Numbered from the stretch's first letter, positions 1-12,568 are shown. The stretch is 64,000 bases of DNA from Ligula intestinalis (GCA_036362985.1 JAYGXS010000003.1:63012319-63076318), one strand, 5' to 3'. Numbers and translations are program-made. The notes: generated by a model not told the origin, from the letters alone.

Positions 1-424
1 GAACCCAAGGGGATTATGTATCTTCAGTTGGGTATACTTCCACTGAAAAGCCTCTATATAAGGCGTAATTTCACTAATTCCTATGAGGCAGGCCTTTTTG
101 GTGTATCGCTTGATGAGCTCATGTACAGAAACCGACTCCTCACTGACTTGCTCCCGCCCCCACCTAATGATCCCGTGAGTCATGCTGTACCGTTTTTAAT
201 ACGAAAGTGTGTGGAAGAGGTGGATCGCAGGGGTACCGATGTGGTCGGCATATATCGTCTTTCGGGCTCGGTATGGATGAAACTACAGGTGCGAGAACTC
301 CTCACAAGGACTGCAGACAAGATTATACAGGGCATATCCAAGCAAAATGAGAAGGCCGTCAAGGTCGCTCTGGCCACCCTCGATCTCTCTGCCGATTCTG
401 TTCCAGATATACATGCAATTACAG
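1..424 (+). CDS. SYDE: SYDE/syd-1-type RhoGAP, partial exon (C2 end and first half of GAP domain)
   Basis: The reading frame is open from base 1, so the exon and gene begin upstream of the window. The first residues (EPKGIMYLQLG) resemble the end of the C2 domain that precedes the GAP domain in SYDE/SYD-1 proteins. The RhoGAP domain starts near residue 34 with GLFGVSLDELM, continues through VPFLIRKCVEEVDRRG, and reaches the arginine-finger loop VVGIYRLSGS. The finger would be R86 of the fragment (bases 256-258). RhoGAPs speed GTP hydrolysis by Rho/Rac/Cdc42; SYD-1 proteins act in presynaptic assembly. The exon ends ACAG|GTAGGA with one base of a split codon, which matches the phase of the exon at 19016. 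The GAP assignment is very secure. The SYDE subfamily rests on the VVG-Y-RLSGS neighbourhood, the preceding C2-like tail and the ending in WP. Confidence 0.88.
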
Positions 425-855
425 GTAGGACTATTTCTGCATTTTTAAGTAGGCTATGTACCGTATAAGAAGTCATTGTGGACGCGCAGATGATGCGGGT
501 TTTTGTTCTATTATCTACTGCTAATAAATGTTGAATGTGTGCATGCTGGAACTAGCTTTCCAAATACCTCCAGGAAGCAAATCATCTTCAGTTGCTGTTT
601 TTCACTTGCTAAATAGAATAATTGGCTAAGGCCACCCGTTCTGTGCCTGGATTGCCGTGAGAAATGCACCTCACTCGAGCATTGCTCGTTCATCTGTCGG
701 TTGTCTATTGGTAATGGCTTTGTGTTTCAAGTGAACAGCTGCTCTTAAAATGAACATATGACCTTAAAAAGATAAACTTGTAATAGGTTGGCCAAAGCAG
801 GAAAAAAATAAAACGAATCGTGAATGACTGAAAAGGTTTGCGTTCCAGGTATGGA

Positions 856-1660
856 TAAGGCAGAAGAGTTTTCGAGCACTGGATCAATTTTTTTATTGTC
901 CTGAGCTTTCGAACTCTTACAGGGATTCATCTTCAGAGATAAGAAGCAGCAACCAAAAGGAGGGTAATTATAGTGGCCAAAGGCCAATCAACTGTCAGCG
1001 GTCGTCAAAGGAAAAGACACATAAACCAGGAGGATGGAGGTCGAGGGGAGGGGGGAGCAATTATAGTGGTAAACGCTAATTAACTGTCAGTGAAGACGGC
1101 TGTCGTTCAGGGTCATGAGCAGTAATTAGTGCAACGCCTTGTCCCCAGGGTAGAGGGTCCCGGTGATCCTGCCTCCTCTTCTGGTCGGTTCTTAGCGGGT
1201 TCCTGTTTGTTTTCAATTCTGACGTAAGGCGTGGCCTTGTTTCGTCCTTCACTTGCCAATGGCGCAAAACTTTGTAGGCCGTGGGGAGGTCTAGATGCCT
1301 GTTGACGGAGTTGGCATCTGAGTACCATGCCTAAAGTGTCAACCTTTCGGCTTTTGAGTTTCCTCGGCCTATGATAGTTGCTCCTTGAATGTCGAAGTTG
1401 TGGCCAGTTTCTCCAATGTGTGCTGCAAGCTGCGAGTTAGGATCTAGTTGCTGAGCCACCCGTTTGTGTTCGCGTAGGCGGGTCTGCAATTTTCGGCCTG
1501 TTTCTCCCACATAATTACAGTCTCCGTCATTGCAACGTATCTTGTAGACAACTGCAGAGGTTTCGGTAGGGAGCAGTCTGTATTTGGGTTGCATCACACG
1601 CCTGCGTATTGTTGCCTCAGGTCGATGGGCTATGCCCACTCCAGCGGGTTGTAACAGTCG
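856..1660 (-). repeat. PLE-A inverted arm, left
   Basis: The reverse complement matches 2242-3045 almost base for base: the GIY-YIG coding part, the non-coding 3' region and the terminal motif. Homology stops at TAAGGCAGAAG (about 856) on the outside and at the GTAAC at 1651-1655, with one mismatch just beyond, on the inside. Confidence 0.85.
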
Positions 1661-2241
1661 TGAGACTGCTTCAGAGACTCCTTTTATGTAGGGAATGGCC
1701 CTCCAGACGTCAGGTTGTTGTTGCATCTGCCATCATCTGTTCACTCGGCACCTGCTGCGTTTGATAAATGACATCGGGTATCCATTGGCTTGGAAGAGTT
1801 CATAAAGGTGTTGTTGTTCAACTCTTCTGTCCGCAGGAAGGCTACAGTGTGTTTCAAATCTTTTGAAAAGAGTACGAACGCAACTGCGTTTGTTACACAC
1901 GGGGTGATTGCTGTTGAAGTGTAACACTTGGTTTGTGTCGGTGGCTTTTCTGAATACTGTGGTTTGGAGTAGTTAAGTTGAACACCGTCGCACAAGGACA
2001 TCAAGAAAGGGTAGTTGATTGTTTCTCTCCGCTTCCATCGTGAATTGGATGTTTGGATCAACCGATTTCAGTAAATCTTTGAGGTGCTTGATATCAGATG
2101 TTTTGACAACGACAAAAGTGTCATCCACATAACGAGCCCAAAACATCGGTTGATACTTGGCGAAGACCAAGTGTTCTATCTGTTGGATGACCACTTCAGC
2201 AATCAGGCCTGATAGGGGGGAACCCATGGGAGTGCCTTTTA
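1113..2241 (-). pseudogene. PLE-A reverse transcriptase and GIY-YIG endonuclease, broken
   Basis: Read on the minus strand, the RT palm comes first. Motif B is KGTPMGSPLSG, motif C is RYVDDTF with the two catalytic Asp residues, and then comes PFLDVLV. A connector with HFNSNHPVCNKRS, VSEAVSRLL and IAHRPEATIRRRV follows, then the GIY-YIG domain (VVYKIRC, CNYVGETGRKLQTRLREHK). The parts lie in one frame but are interrupted by stops near 1973, 1733 and 1331. The 5' two thirds of the RT is missing at the junction with the inverted copy. The intact protein would copy its RNA from a nick at the target; this copy cannot. The order RT then C-terminal GIY-YIG defines Penelope-like elements. Confidence 0.88.
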
Positions 2242-3045
2242 CGACGGTTACAACCCGCTGGAGTGGGCATAGCCCATCGACCTGAGGCAACAATACGCAG
2301 GCGTGTGATGCAACCCAAATACAGACTGCTCCCTACCGAAACCTCTGCAGTTGTCTACAAGATACGTTGCAATGACGGAGACTGTAATTATGTGGGAGAA
2401 ACAGGCCGAAAATTGCAGACCCACCTACGCGAACACAAACGGGTGGCTCAGCAACTAGATCCTATCTCGCAGCTTGCAGCACACATTGGAGAAACTGGCC
2501 ACAACTTCGACATACAAGGAGCAACTATCATAGGCCGAGGAAACTCAAAAGCCGAAAGGTTGACACTTGAGGCAGGGTACTCAGATGCCAACTCCATCAA
2601 CAGGCATCTAGACCTCCCCACGGCCTACAAAGTTTTGCGCCATTTGGCAAGTGAAGGACGAAACAAGGCCACGCCTTACGTCAGAATTGAAAACAAACAG
2701 GAACCCGCTAAGAACCGACCAGAAGAGGAGGCAGGATCACCGGGACCCTCTACCCTGGGGACAAGGCGTTACACTAATTACTGCTCATGACCCCGAACGA
2801 CAGCCGTCTTCACTAACAGTTAATTAGCGTTTACCACTATAATTGCTTCCCCCTCCCTCGACCTCCAGCCTCCTGGTTTATGAGTCTTTTCCTTTGACGA
2901 CCGCTGACAGTTGATTGGCCTTTGGCCACTATAATTACCCTCCTTTTGGTTGCTGCTTCTTATCTCTGAAGATGAATTTCTGTAAGAGTTCGAAAGCTCA
3001 GGACAATAAAAAAATTGATCCGGTGCTCGAAAAGTCTTCTGCCTT
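2242..3045 (+). repeat. PLE-A inverted arm, right
   Basis: This is the plus-strand partner of 856-1660. Its outer end holds CTGAAGA, then a GAAA element followed by GCTC, then AGGACAATAAAA, the hammerhead-like terminal motif of this family. Homology with the left arm ends at CTTCTGCCTTA, about 3045. Confidence 0.85.
2263..2790 (+). CDS. PLE-A GIY-YIG endonuclease fragment, open frame
   Basis: The frame is open for 175 codons. It begins inside the connector (GIAHRPEATIRRRV), passes through the GIY-YIG core (VVYKIRC, CNYVGETGRKLQ, LREHKRVAQQL) and the middle motif AAHIGETGHNF, and ends GTRRYTNYCS. The GIY-YIG fold is a nuclease that nicks DNA to start PLE insertion. Against the minus-strand copy, the Arg of QTRLREH is His here. 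No RT lies upstream in this orientation and the start is only the first ATG after the junction. It is a truncated element part, probably not expressed as such. Confidence 0.75.
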   Translation: MGIAHRPEATIRRRVMQPKYRLLPTETSAVVYKIRCNDGDCNYVGETGRKLQTHLREHKRVAQQLDPISQLAAHIGETGHNFDIQGATIIGRGNSKAERLTLEAGYSDANSINRHLDLPTAYKVLRHLASEGRNKATPYVRIENKQEPAKNRPEEEAGSPGPSTLGTRRYTNYCS

Positions 3046-4737
3046 AAAACGAATCGGCTATAAATACCAAGAGTCGTAAAACTTTTTAAAAAAATCGTTT
3101 GCGCATAAATTTTACCAAAGGTTCTCTATAAATATACAGATCCCGAAGGATTTTATGCACCAAAGAAACTCATATTTCAAAAAGCAACTTGTAACCCACC
3201 GTTATTTGTTTTCGCTTTTGATTTAAATCAAGTTTCTGGAAAAGCCTGTGTGTCAGTTAAGTCAGTTTTTCGAGGCGTTTTACATTCGGTTTCAGGCCAC
3301 CAACGAAACACTCGAGAAATTCTGAAAAATACATCAAAACAAATGTACGACCAGTCGTCCAGCGCAAGTATTACGTGTCACGGGATTAGCCAAAACTGGG
3401 GCTACACACCGAGATGAAAAGCACACATGTTCTCTTCCCTGACATGACTTGATACGACGAGAGTTCAACCGCTGATTCGGACGATATTAGTGGTGTGCTC
3501 TGCACCACAGTGGTACAGGGTCGGCGACTTTGGTGCAAATTTAGCTTTAAGTGCGAGTAGATTTGCGTGGTATCTTCCACACTCACTCTACCGCCAACCG
3601 TCTGTTTAGGCTACACGTCATGAATTGATGAGGACAGGGAGCTACACACCCCATATATGTCATTAGTGTTGACATTAACGTAGTGTGAAGTCAGAACAGG
3701 GAAAAGTAAAGCCAGATGGACAATTGTGCTGTCAGGAAAAACGTTTGGCCATGCTTATACCAAATTTATCTTTCGCCTCTGTTCTATTATTCACCAAGAC
3801 TTGGCATTGGTTCAGATTTCGAGTACCTCCTTAGCTTTCATCATGTTAGAGGTGGCATAGCAGTACGTCAATACTGTCAGCATTCATAAAGGCTGTGGTG
3901 CTCCTAGTTCGAAAGAATGGGAGACAGTAGGACTGAGGATTAACAACGTTGTCGACATCTACCGATCTTGAACTGCGTTCACAGCCGCTGTGACGTCAAG
4001 TCATCCAAAGATACAACTTGAACGTGTTCACCTAAGTTGGTCTTGTCGTTTTCGGTAATTGGAATAATGCGCAAAAGTTAATACCATTGTAATTTCGGAA
4101 GTGGAGCCTTTAGTTCCAGAAAAGGCTGATTAAGTCGAACTTCGCACCAAGAAGTACTCACCGCCAGCTCACTTAACTATGAGGTATAATTACAGTTGTT
4201 CTGGAAAATCCATCCCGCAAAGGAGCATGAGGAAAGAGTGCATTAATTGCAGAACCTATTGATTTGCTGCTCATTACAGGGTAAGGAAAAAATTTCTTGA
4301 CCAAATGCCCAAGTCTGCTGCAATATTCTGTATCTAAGCAAACCTATTTGTATTCGCTGTGTCTTGGAACACACCTTTAAATTGATGGGATATAGAGACT
4401 TAAATTCTACAAAATTCCAAATTCTTGTCCATATCCCGATTTTTAAAAAGTCTCAAAAGCACAACCATGAGCCTTTTAACTTAAATTGCCTCCTCTAGCT
4501 GATGCAGAATCGCTTGGCAGATGCGTGATATCTGAGAGGCCCAAAATGCTCCTAGTGCTTGCTATACAGCTTTTTTTCTTCAGGGAGGACGAGGTACCAA
4601 ACAGTCCATGACACGTGATTGCTTTTAGAATATCAAGTACTGCGGCCGAATTCATCTCTTATTCATTTAAATCAGTCCTGTTTCTGGTGTATAACACAAT
4701 AAATAAAATGGGTCACCCTCGGATCTACAGCAGAGCT

Positions 4738-5690
4738 CGAAAATTCGTGCAGCATGCCGACATTTACGAAAGATTGATATTTACTCGCTAATTGGCATTT
4801 TCTAGGGTTTTAATACTGATTACGCTGAAGCCTATTCTAAGTTCATTTTAGTCACGTAAGGACGCCAGTTTTTTAACGAGCTTCCTTCTGACCTCTAACA
4901 AAAAGTATTTACTGTAAAATGGCTGCTCAAATATTATACATTTTTATCGCTTATTCGGACTGCCTTTATAAATACAAATATATTTTATGTAAAATTATAC
5001 GAAAATATACTTTCTTGTCCTCATTTTGTAGGAAAGTACGCCTTTCTTAAATTGTATAGTTAAAGAATGGGTATATTTCGGTTTTAAAAAGGTTTCTTAA
5101 TTGCCGAATAATATTTACACGCACCAACTGCTCCATTTGAATTGAAGGGTTACAAACTGCCCACTCTGTACATCTTGTTAAGGAAAAGTACGTGTTTCCA
5201 TACGATTTCAGGAAGATATTACATAGTTCTCATAAAGTGTTGCAGTAGATTTGGATCATGCCCTATACCTTGTACGCCGCATTAATATATTGCCGGATGT
5301 GATGTATTATGAATGAACATCTCGCACTCATTAATATCTCATAATGAGAAACTTTTAAAACCGTAAGATACCCTTTCTTTAATTGTGTAAATTGAAAGAA
5401 AGTGCAATTTGCTACCATACAAGTGCAAGACAGAATATTTTCGTGCACGTTTTCCATAAAACATGTTTGAATTTATAAAGAAAGTCATAGTCAATGAGAG
5501 TAAGCCAGTTTTTACAGTACATAATTTTTTGGTGGTCAGAAAGAAGCCCTTTAAAAAACCAGCATCCTCTCCTGATTGAAATGACTTGAGTATAGGCTAC
5601 ACGATGATTAGTTGAAGAGCCTAACTCAATGCCCATTAGCATCAATGTTTCGCAAATTTTGGCATATCTCAAAATAATTCATCGCGTGTG
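4738..5690. repeat. Foldback repeat G, copy 1 (imperfect palindrome, about 950 bp)
   Basis: The left arm (about 4738-5110) and the reverse complement of the right arm (about 5340-5690) share long stretches, for example the outer ATGCC, CGAAA-ATTGAT and the inner GTACTGTAAAA block. About 230 bp lies between the arms. The same unit occurs at 25225-26190, so it is a dispersed element and not a chance palindrome. Minus-strand ORFs at 5263-5457 and 5412-5672 fall in the right arm and match no family I know. It could be a MITE-like or foldback DNA element; I see no transposase. Confidence 0.7.
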
Positions 5691-6594
5691 TATTCTGCAC
5701 AGTGCCCTGTAAGGTACGGCTTAGAGGACTGTTACCTGACGGAATGAATTTCCCTTTTGACTGAGGATTCGGCTGCGATAGTTCCTTCCTCAAATGTGAA
5801 ATTTACAACAACCTTTCGTTATGCAGGATCAGAGTTAATAAATTATGCTTTCTATCTAGAAACGTGGTAGCAGGTGTGCCTCTAAAATGTGCTTCAGAGG
5901 CACTGGACTGAAACGGCAATCCAAATAACTCATTGTGCGTTATAATCTGGTTACGCAATGAATGCATGAGCCACTAATTACCGTTACATATGAGTGCATA
6001 CGTCCAGAATGTCTAATAATGCATGCGAGAGGAGAGGAAGGGAGTGTGACACCGGAAAGTTTTTTCATAATGGAACGTAAGTTAGTTCCTCCTCAAAAGA
6101 AAACTGAAACACAATATGTGATCCCTCTCAGGGAGTCGAGAGTAGGTCGATGTGCAATATGCGACCGCATTATATGCCAACACAACTCCAATTTTATCCA
6201 TTGCCTTTGTTAGGATTAGCGTTCTCTGCCGGGTTTGCACGGTCGCAAAATAGTTCGTTAAAATTAGGAGGACCGCTTTATCGTGTCAACTGGCAACTTT
6301 TCAAGTGTAGAACCTATTTTCAAAACGCAAAGACTTTTCTGTCGAAAGGAAAAGCAGCAATGAGGGGGCCGATCTCATTCTTACTCGAAGCGAGAGTCGA
6401 AAAAATTGGATCAGATCAGTTAGGAGTGACATCGCGCCTAGTAGTCATTGTTCCCTAAAGCCACCGGCTCTCGTAAGCCGCACACTTACCAGGCACTTCC
6501 ATGACCGACTCCGATGCCAGGTGAAGATTGCATTTCGCCCCCACCCACTAACGACAGTCAATCGTTTCGTGCAAATTGCAGCAATTATTCCTCC

Positions 6595-6682
6595 GTGTAT
6601 CTGACCTCTGCTCGACGCCCACAACCCAACGCAATTCTCTCCCTTCCCCCCCATTTCCCCCTCCCCCAACACAAAAACCTCT
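6595..6682 (+). repeat. Pyrimidine/C-rich simple tract
   Basis: Runs of C broken by T and A (CTCTCCCTTCCCCCCC, then CCCCCTCCCCC) give two short overlapping ORFs with proline-rich or glycine-rich translations that look spurious. No gene is supported here. Confidence 0.55.
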
Positions 6683-7447
6683 ACAAGCCGACCCCACCAT
6701 GCGGGCGGCGCGTAAACGATGAATTGTAATCAGACTGAATTTATTAACCCTGTATAACGGCACAGTTTTTATTACCCCTGCAAATGTGTGGTCCGATGAT
6801 GATTTGCTGAAAACACTGTGTTTGTCAACTTGACTTCTCTAGACAACAAACTTACCCAGCAATAAAACCTCAGTCTAACGAACACAATGGCTATGAGGTC
6901 AGCTTAAGCGATCGAACGTTCCTACAATAATATAGGGGAGGGTAGTGTAAATAAAGAACTAAAGCAACCAACCAGTAGTAATTAAAGAGGGGAAAGGTGT
7001 TAAGGGATCAAAGTGCCAGATTTTAGTCACGAAAATTGACCAGAGAGGGGAAGGGGAAGAGGAAATGTGTCTGACATTTATTTCATCGCATCCCGTCTCG
7101 CATCGTGCTGGGAGGCTTCAGGACGCAAGGTGTCATGGTCTTGCGATGGCGTGGGGACGCTTGCTGTCGCTGCCTTATGGTGGGGGTAGGAACCGTGTGG
7201 ACGGACAGTGAGTTTGTTTTTGACCACAAGAGCCTAAGTGTCCGTACAAATGCCTTCTGAGCGCATAAAATTGGCTAAGTTAGCCGTATGGCAACTGCCT
7301 CTGCAATCGCAAGCATTAGATGATGCGGAAACTTGGACTGTTTCGCCAGCACATCCTTCCCCACACAGAGCGTTTGTTTGATATCTACCCAATGACCGCT
7401 CCAATCCAATGAGCCAAAATTGCACTAGATATTGACTTTACCACGCC

Positions 7448-7860
7448 TCAGTTAAGCGAAGCTGGCTTGTGTTTTCGCATGCGCTTGGATAGCCGCCTAG
7501 TTGTTATGCCAATATAGCTTGACCCAGAGGCGTAATTAAAGGCGTAAGTGCGCATTGAAGACGTCTGGAACGTCAGAATACCTTCGCCTTGAAGACAAAC
7601 GAATGGAATGCTTGAAAATATTAATCTACTCTTGGATGCTGGATACGTCCGTGCAGCGTTCAAGCGAAACTGTAAAAGTCCGCTTGCTGGATCACCTCTA
7701 AAAGGCGACGTAAGACATAAGGCTTCCTTCTTAGCCGTCAGCACTTCTGAGTTCAGTGGACGTTCCTCCATAAATTTATGGAAAAGCTTATCGAAAATAA
7801 GGGTGATTTTGTTCTGCAGTGTATCTGAAGCACATGTTCTTCTAGCTCACTTAATGAGGC
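7448..7860 (-). pseudogene. PLE-E fragment: RT-to-GIY-YIG connector and start of endonuclease
   Basis: On the minus strand the frame reads ARRTCASDTLQNKITL after an in-frame TGA, then PFRGDPASGLL, RTYPASKSRLIFSS, and finally the start of a GIY-YIG domain, SSYIGITTRRLSKRMRKHKP, before a stop. From memory of flatworm retroelements, PFRGD, then R-(T/F)-YPA, then SYIGRTTRRLSKR is a recurrent order in one PLE group. The RT palm upstream and most of the endonuclease downstream are missing. The same family recurs at 57.2-57.9 kb (YIGRTTRRLEKR). Confidence 0.65.
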
Positions 7861-9805
7861 AGCGGAATAGAATTCGTTTCTAACTTAGTGGGACAAACCT
7901 CCACCCCTTAAATACTACTGATTGGTTGCTTTACATTTTCGTTGACTTTATAAGCCCTTATATTATCGTACTTGCCTGATGATTATGAATAATCGAAAAT
8001 GTTCGTTCGGCTTACTTGACGTCCTCACTGCTTACATGGGTATCATTGCTGGACTAAAACAATGGGTAAGGTTAGATTAGCGCACTGATTTTCTACGTTT
8101 GGCCCCACCCATACAATTCTGATTACCATCAGTCGCTTATTACACGCTAAAATATCCCTTTCGCCTTCTCAATGCGGTCGCATTTTACGTTCGTGCCACA
8201 CCCTTACCGTGGCCTGGCACATCTGCCGTTAGGCAGCGTGATTTGCGGCACGCACAAATGGACCGTTTCGCCTTACAAAACACTGCTGCCAAGAACGCAG
8301 TCTCCGGTCTTTGTGGAATTATTTGGCTATCGGAGCTAAATCAGCGAATGAGGAGTAGGAAGTGCGGGGTAGATGTTGCCTTAGTCTGCCTCACTTATTT
8401 GCGCGCAACTTATTGCTGGCTGCCTTTGATCAATGGGAGACACAGGTATGACATCAGCGTTTGCGACTGACGAACTGTAGTTTAATGATTGCTTCTTAGG
8501 GATAGTGCGGATCTCGAGGTTGAAAGCCGAGCTTCTGAAAGCAAAAGTGGTCGAATTATGACATTCCAGGCAGGACATGCAAATGGAATGGATAGTGGAC
8601 ACATGTAGTTCGGAAGTTCTTTTTGCCTCAATCACTTCACAAACAAGAGCTTTTGCTTAACATGCCTTGGAAAGCTTGCCTCTGAAAATCGGCTTATTGA
8701 CCTGCAGCCGTTGCAAACGCGAGAATTGGAAGGCGTTTTTGCGTAAATAACCGTCAACTCCCTAGGTTAAAAAAGACTTCAGCATAAAATAATGAATAAA
8801 CAACGTCCAGAGTTATAATCCGGCATGCAGCACACAGTACCTGCCCTACCTTACGAAACCTGACGCTTTTTACAAAGTAATCCACGTAACAAACAAGCAA
8901 CTCATACTGTATTCCCCCCGCAAAGTCTTACTGCAGCTGAATAACGACAGTTCCAAAAAAGAAATCATCTTGCGGCCTATCAAGTAAAATTACTTTATTT
9001 AGAAGAAGCAGCCATTATAGAGACCGAACAGTCAGAAAAAAGATTAAAAATTATGTTTAGGATCTAAATTTATTTTAAAACATGTAGGAAGCCTGTGCTT
9101 ACACACAACCGAGTAAATAAGACAGCACAAACAGAATTAAATTTTAAAAGCATCCATTTGAGAAATTTAAGGATATATATGCTTCCATATTACGCGCAGT
9201 GTAACGTGTGTTTGTTACCAGAAAGTCCGACGGTTGAGTATATATTCCAACATGGTTTCTCGAGAAGTGCGAGTTGTTTCTTCCGTTTACACATCATTTG
9301 AGATACATCGACCTAAGACATTCTGATTATTCTTAGATTGCGTGGGTTGGGACGCTACAAAATGAACGCACACAAATAGTCACGAAAATTAATATGCCTA
9401 GGACCAATTAAAACAACATTATACAACAAGCTACCACTTCAAATAGTGTTTAACATATATGTTGCGATATCTCACTGATCATTTTTTGTACGTTCCATTT
9501 CATGTTTCCGTATTCGTTCATATTCATCTACAGATGGAACTTTTTAAACATCTTTTGCGAATGGCGTGGGAAAGAAAAGTAATGGCAGGTCGCGGGTGTT
9601 CATATCTATCTGCCTGTTAAAAGTCGTTACTTTCGGTGCGGTATAACATATTACAGTTGTGCAAGTGTACTAGTAAATTTCACGTCACAAAATCTACAAG
9701 AATTTCAAAAAAGGCTTTTCTAAAAACTTAATCTGCTTTTCTTTTCTCGAAAACAGTGCGATTTTTCATAGTCGCATTTACTTGATTTTAAGGAAGTTAA
9801 CTCGA

Positions 9806-9990
9806 AGTGTTCCGTTGCTTGAAAATATATGGTTAAAGCTTTTTGGGCTCGTCTTAATGTTCTTTTACAGTACAGCACACATTAGCAAGAGGTTTCCATC
9901 CACAGCGTTAAATAGCATGCGATATTCCTTGCATCTCAAGAAACGTTTGATTTGGCCAAATTTGAGTCACCTTTTCTTTTAAAACTTTGA
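9806..9990 (+). repeat. Dispersed repeat H, copy 1
   Basis: A block containing TGAAAATATAT, TGTTCTTTTA and AGTACAGCACACAT is found again, diverged but in the same order, at 46031-46190. It lies inside intron 1. No coding content is supported. Confidence 0.55.
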
Positions 9991-11730
9991 TTTAAACTGA
10001 AATATGTTATAGTAAGCAAAGTTTTAATCCTGAATTTAATAAAATAAACACAATAAACATGATAAAATGAGTGTTTAACCACTCCCATCATGACATTTCA
10101 TGGGGTAGGTGGTCTACTGTATATTGGCGCCAATAAGAATTGACTCGTATGCTTAACAACTAAATACTATGGTCTCAAAAACGCGCTTCTTCTAGACTCC
10201 TACATTTTCTCTCGGCTCGTCGATCTGTGTTTCGTTATGCGTTTGTTGCTCCTGGTCAGTTCACTCCTCAGCTCACTAGTGCCATAGCACGTGTCTCCAA
10301 CTTCATCAATTTATTTATGACATTCTAGTCGTTGTCTGCAACAATTTCGCAGAACTCTTTCCCTTCATTATATGATCATCGTCGTCAGCAGAGTCGTGGC
10401 TACGGTTGTGGCCACGGCCGTTTACAGTGACATCAACACGGCCATCATCAAGGGTAGTAAAACCGTCATCATCCTCATTATAGTCATTAGCATTATTACT
10501 GTCATCAACGACAAAAAACCAGTAAAATTGTTCCCATCATCAACATACTGGCCGACGCTAGCATCCTCTTCATTTTTTTCATGCCTTACATACATTTTCC
10601 TCTTAATTGCGCCTTTTTTCGTTGTTTTTCTCATATTTTACATCAAAGACACATTTTGGTCGCTCTCCTGCTTCTTATCATTCAGATCTTTCTCCTTATT
10701 CACTACTTATTTCCAGCTCTTGTGATCTACGCCAGAGATAAATGTACAACATTATTGTTGACTTATCATTCTTTTCTCTCTCCTTTGTCTTCTGGCGATT
10801 TTGGGAGAATAAGGAGTTTCGTGTATTAATATGGATACAAACTACACAGCAGTCGATAGCGTTGTAACTCGAAGTGCATCTCTTAGAGAGATAATCATCG
10901 TTACGTTCTTAAAGATATAGATGATCAGGCGATTTAATCGGCCAGTTTGAACTAAACTTCAACCAGATAACTGACCAATATTTTGTAGTTGAACATTTGA
11001 CCAAAAAAATGTATATCGTGGTTTTTTTATTAAAATAAAGTGTTTCGATAGTTTACTAACTATACGGCTCTGAAGAGTATCAGAATTGACGCAAGATCTT
11101 AATAATTTTAATGTTATTATCTTCACCAACATGCCATTCTATTTTATAGTAAATCAATATTATTTCTGAATTTCGATTTCATATTCCCCAATACTAGCTG
11201 CTCGCTATATGTTGTACCAAAATCATCGATATAAATTTAGTCGGCTTGGTAATCAACCAGTTCGCCGAGTACGTGATTTTCCAACGGAACTTGGTAAGCC
11301 CTGTTTTTCCCTAGATTTCTGTTAGATAGCAGAGAACAATTAACTCTGTCGCTTTGTCCAATTTGGATATCATTTGATAAATGGGCCACAGACTGTACAC
11401 TCTTTCAACTGCTAGATTACAGAGGTCTTTTAAGCCTAATATGTGGAGAAATCTATGTGTTTTTTAAGCAAGCTTGGTTGAATAATCGTTCCCTTGGGAG
11501 ATAAGGGGACGCAGACTGCTCGGGCAAGCCGGACTAGCGATTACTATCTAAATGGTAGATTTGTCTCCTCTTCCTCTCTCTATTCCCCTGTTTCGTCCTC
11601 CTCTACTGGGTTTTGGGTTGTAACGACACATTTACCCCGACGATAGAGCCGCGTCATTCGTAAGTTAACTGATTTTTTCCACAGTTTGTCATTTATTTAA
11701 ATGCCAAAAGATTCGGGGTCCCGATATGTT

Positions 11731-11985
11731 ATCGCGTTCATCATCTCCCAACGGTAACGAAAAACAAGAGGGGGCGGGTTCATGGACTAAGTTATATTTG
11801 AACTGACGTTTCGAAAACCTGCTCGCTTCCATCGTCAGAGTGTTGTGGTAGTTGAGTCTGGTTGTCTTGAGTTAGTCCGCCTTGCCGTTTGCCTCAAATT
11901 AGATCGGTGTTGGACGTGTGAACTTTGACCTGCCCGTTCGTTGCCGGCCATATTTGGTCTCCCGGAGGTCGGCTGCTAGTGGGCT
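11731..11985 (-). repeat. PLE-B terminal inverted arm, left
   Basis: The reverse complement matches 13276-13530 over about 255 bp. It contains the minus-strand motif CTGACGA (11832-11838), GAAA (11809-11812) and CGTC (11805-11808). A third copy of this end lies at 27469-27620. Confidence 0.8.
11801..11842 (-). ncRNA. Hammerhead ribozyme-like motif (PLE-B left end)
   Basis: This is the minus-strand copy of the same motif: CUGACGA, a spacer ending GGUUUUC, GAAA, CGUC, AGUU. It keeps all core positions and has a better closing pair for helix II than the right-end copy. Confidence 0.5.
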
Positions 11986-12568
11986 GGCATGACTTTCGTC
12001 CTCTCTGCAGTCAGCGTAGTTGTAGGCAAGTCAGTATGCTTGGTGGCCTCCCAAACGTCACCCGGCGGACTTATCACTCAGTGCAGTTTGCTTGGGTTGT
12101 TCTTTGCCTCGCGGTTGCGACGTTGAGACAGTGTTTAATGTTGGTCGCGTGACCTCGGACCTCCTCCCTTTGAAGAAGAAGAATGCTATATTGAGGATTT
12201 TACAAGCCTGAAGTTTCAGTAAAATGGCTCCATTTACGGAGAGCAGATGGTAGGGTAAATAAAGGGACATTTTCAAAAGGACAAAGGTAAAAGGTCATGT
12301 AATACTCAAAAGTAAAGTTTTTCCTGACATTCACATCAACTATGGAGACAGATTAGCTTTGAACTTCTCCATTTCCGTTTATTCAGACGCTTTTTATTTC
12401 GTGTTGTCATCCTACGGATAATTTTCGATGTTGATGGTGTTGGTGAATTGCATATGCGACAGATTGGCCGCATGTGACAAATATCGGGATGGTGATATTT
12501 TGCAGAAAAAATAACTTGTTTTCGTGCATTTAAAAAGGTAGCAGTGTACTGTAGATATGACCTCATGA

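Larger units (their letters stand above)
856..3045. mobile_element. PLE-A: two truncated Penelope-like copies, inverted
   Basis: A minus-strand copy (about 856-2241) carries the RT palm, the connector, the GIY-YIG domain and the 3' end. A plus-strand copy (2242-3045) carries only the GIY-YIG part and the same 3' end. The two 3' ends point outward and the copies meet inside the RT gene at 2241/2242. The roughly 805-bp arms are nearly identical, so they arose recently or together. PLEs are known for complex inverted or tandem insertions with terminal duplications, so this is probably one insertion event rather than two. The element lies in intron 1. Confidence 0.85.

Noticed and set aside
5412..5672. 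86-codon minus-strand ORF
   Set aside because: It lies wholly in an arm of foldback repeat G; the equivalent region of copy 2 does not keep the same frame convincingly.
6445..6763. Several overlapping ORFs on both strands
   Set aside because: They cross a C-rich simple tract; the Pro- or Gly-rich translations reflect composition.
10372..10725. 117-codon plus-strand ORF with hydrophobic stretches
   Set aside because: It begins in a degenerate ATC/GTC-rich low-complexity patch; the Ile/Val/Phe-rich translation follows from base composition, with no domain or splice context.
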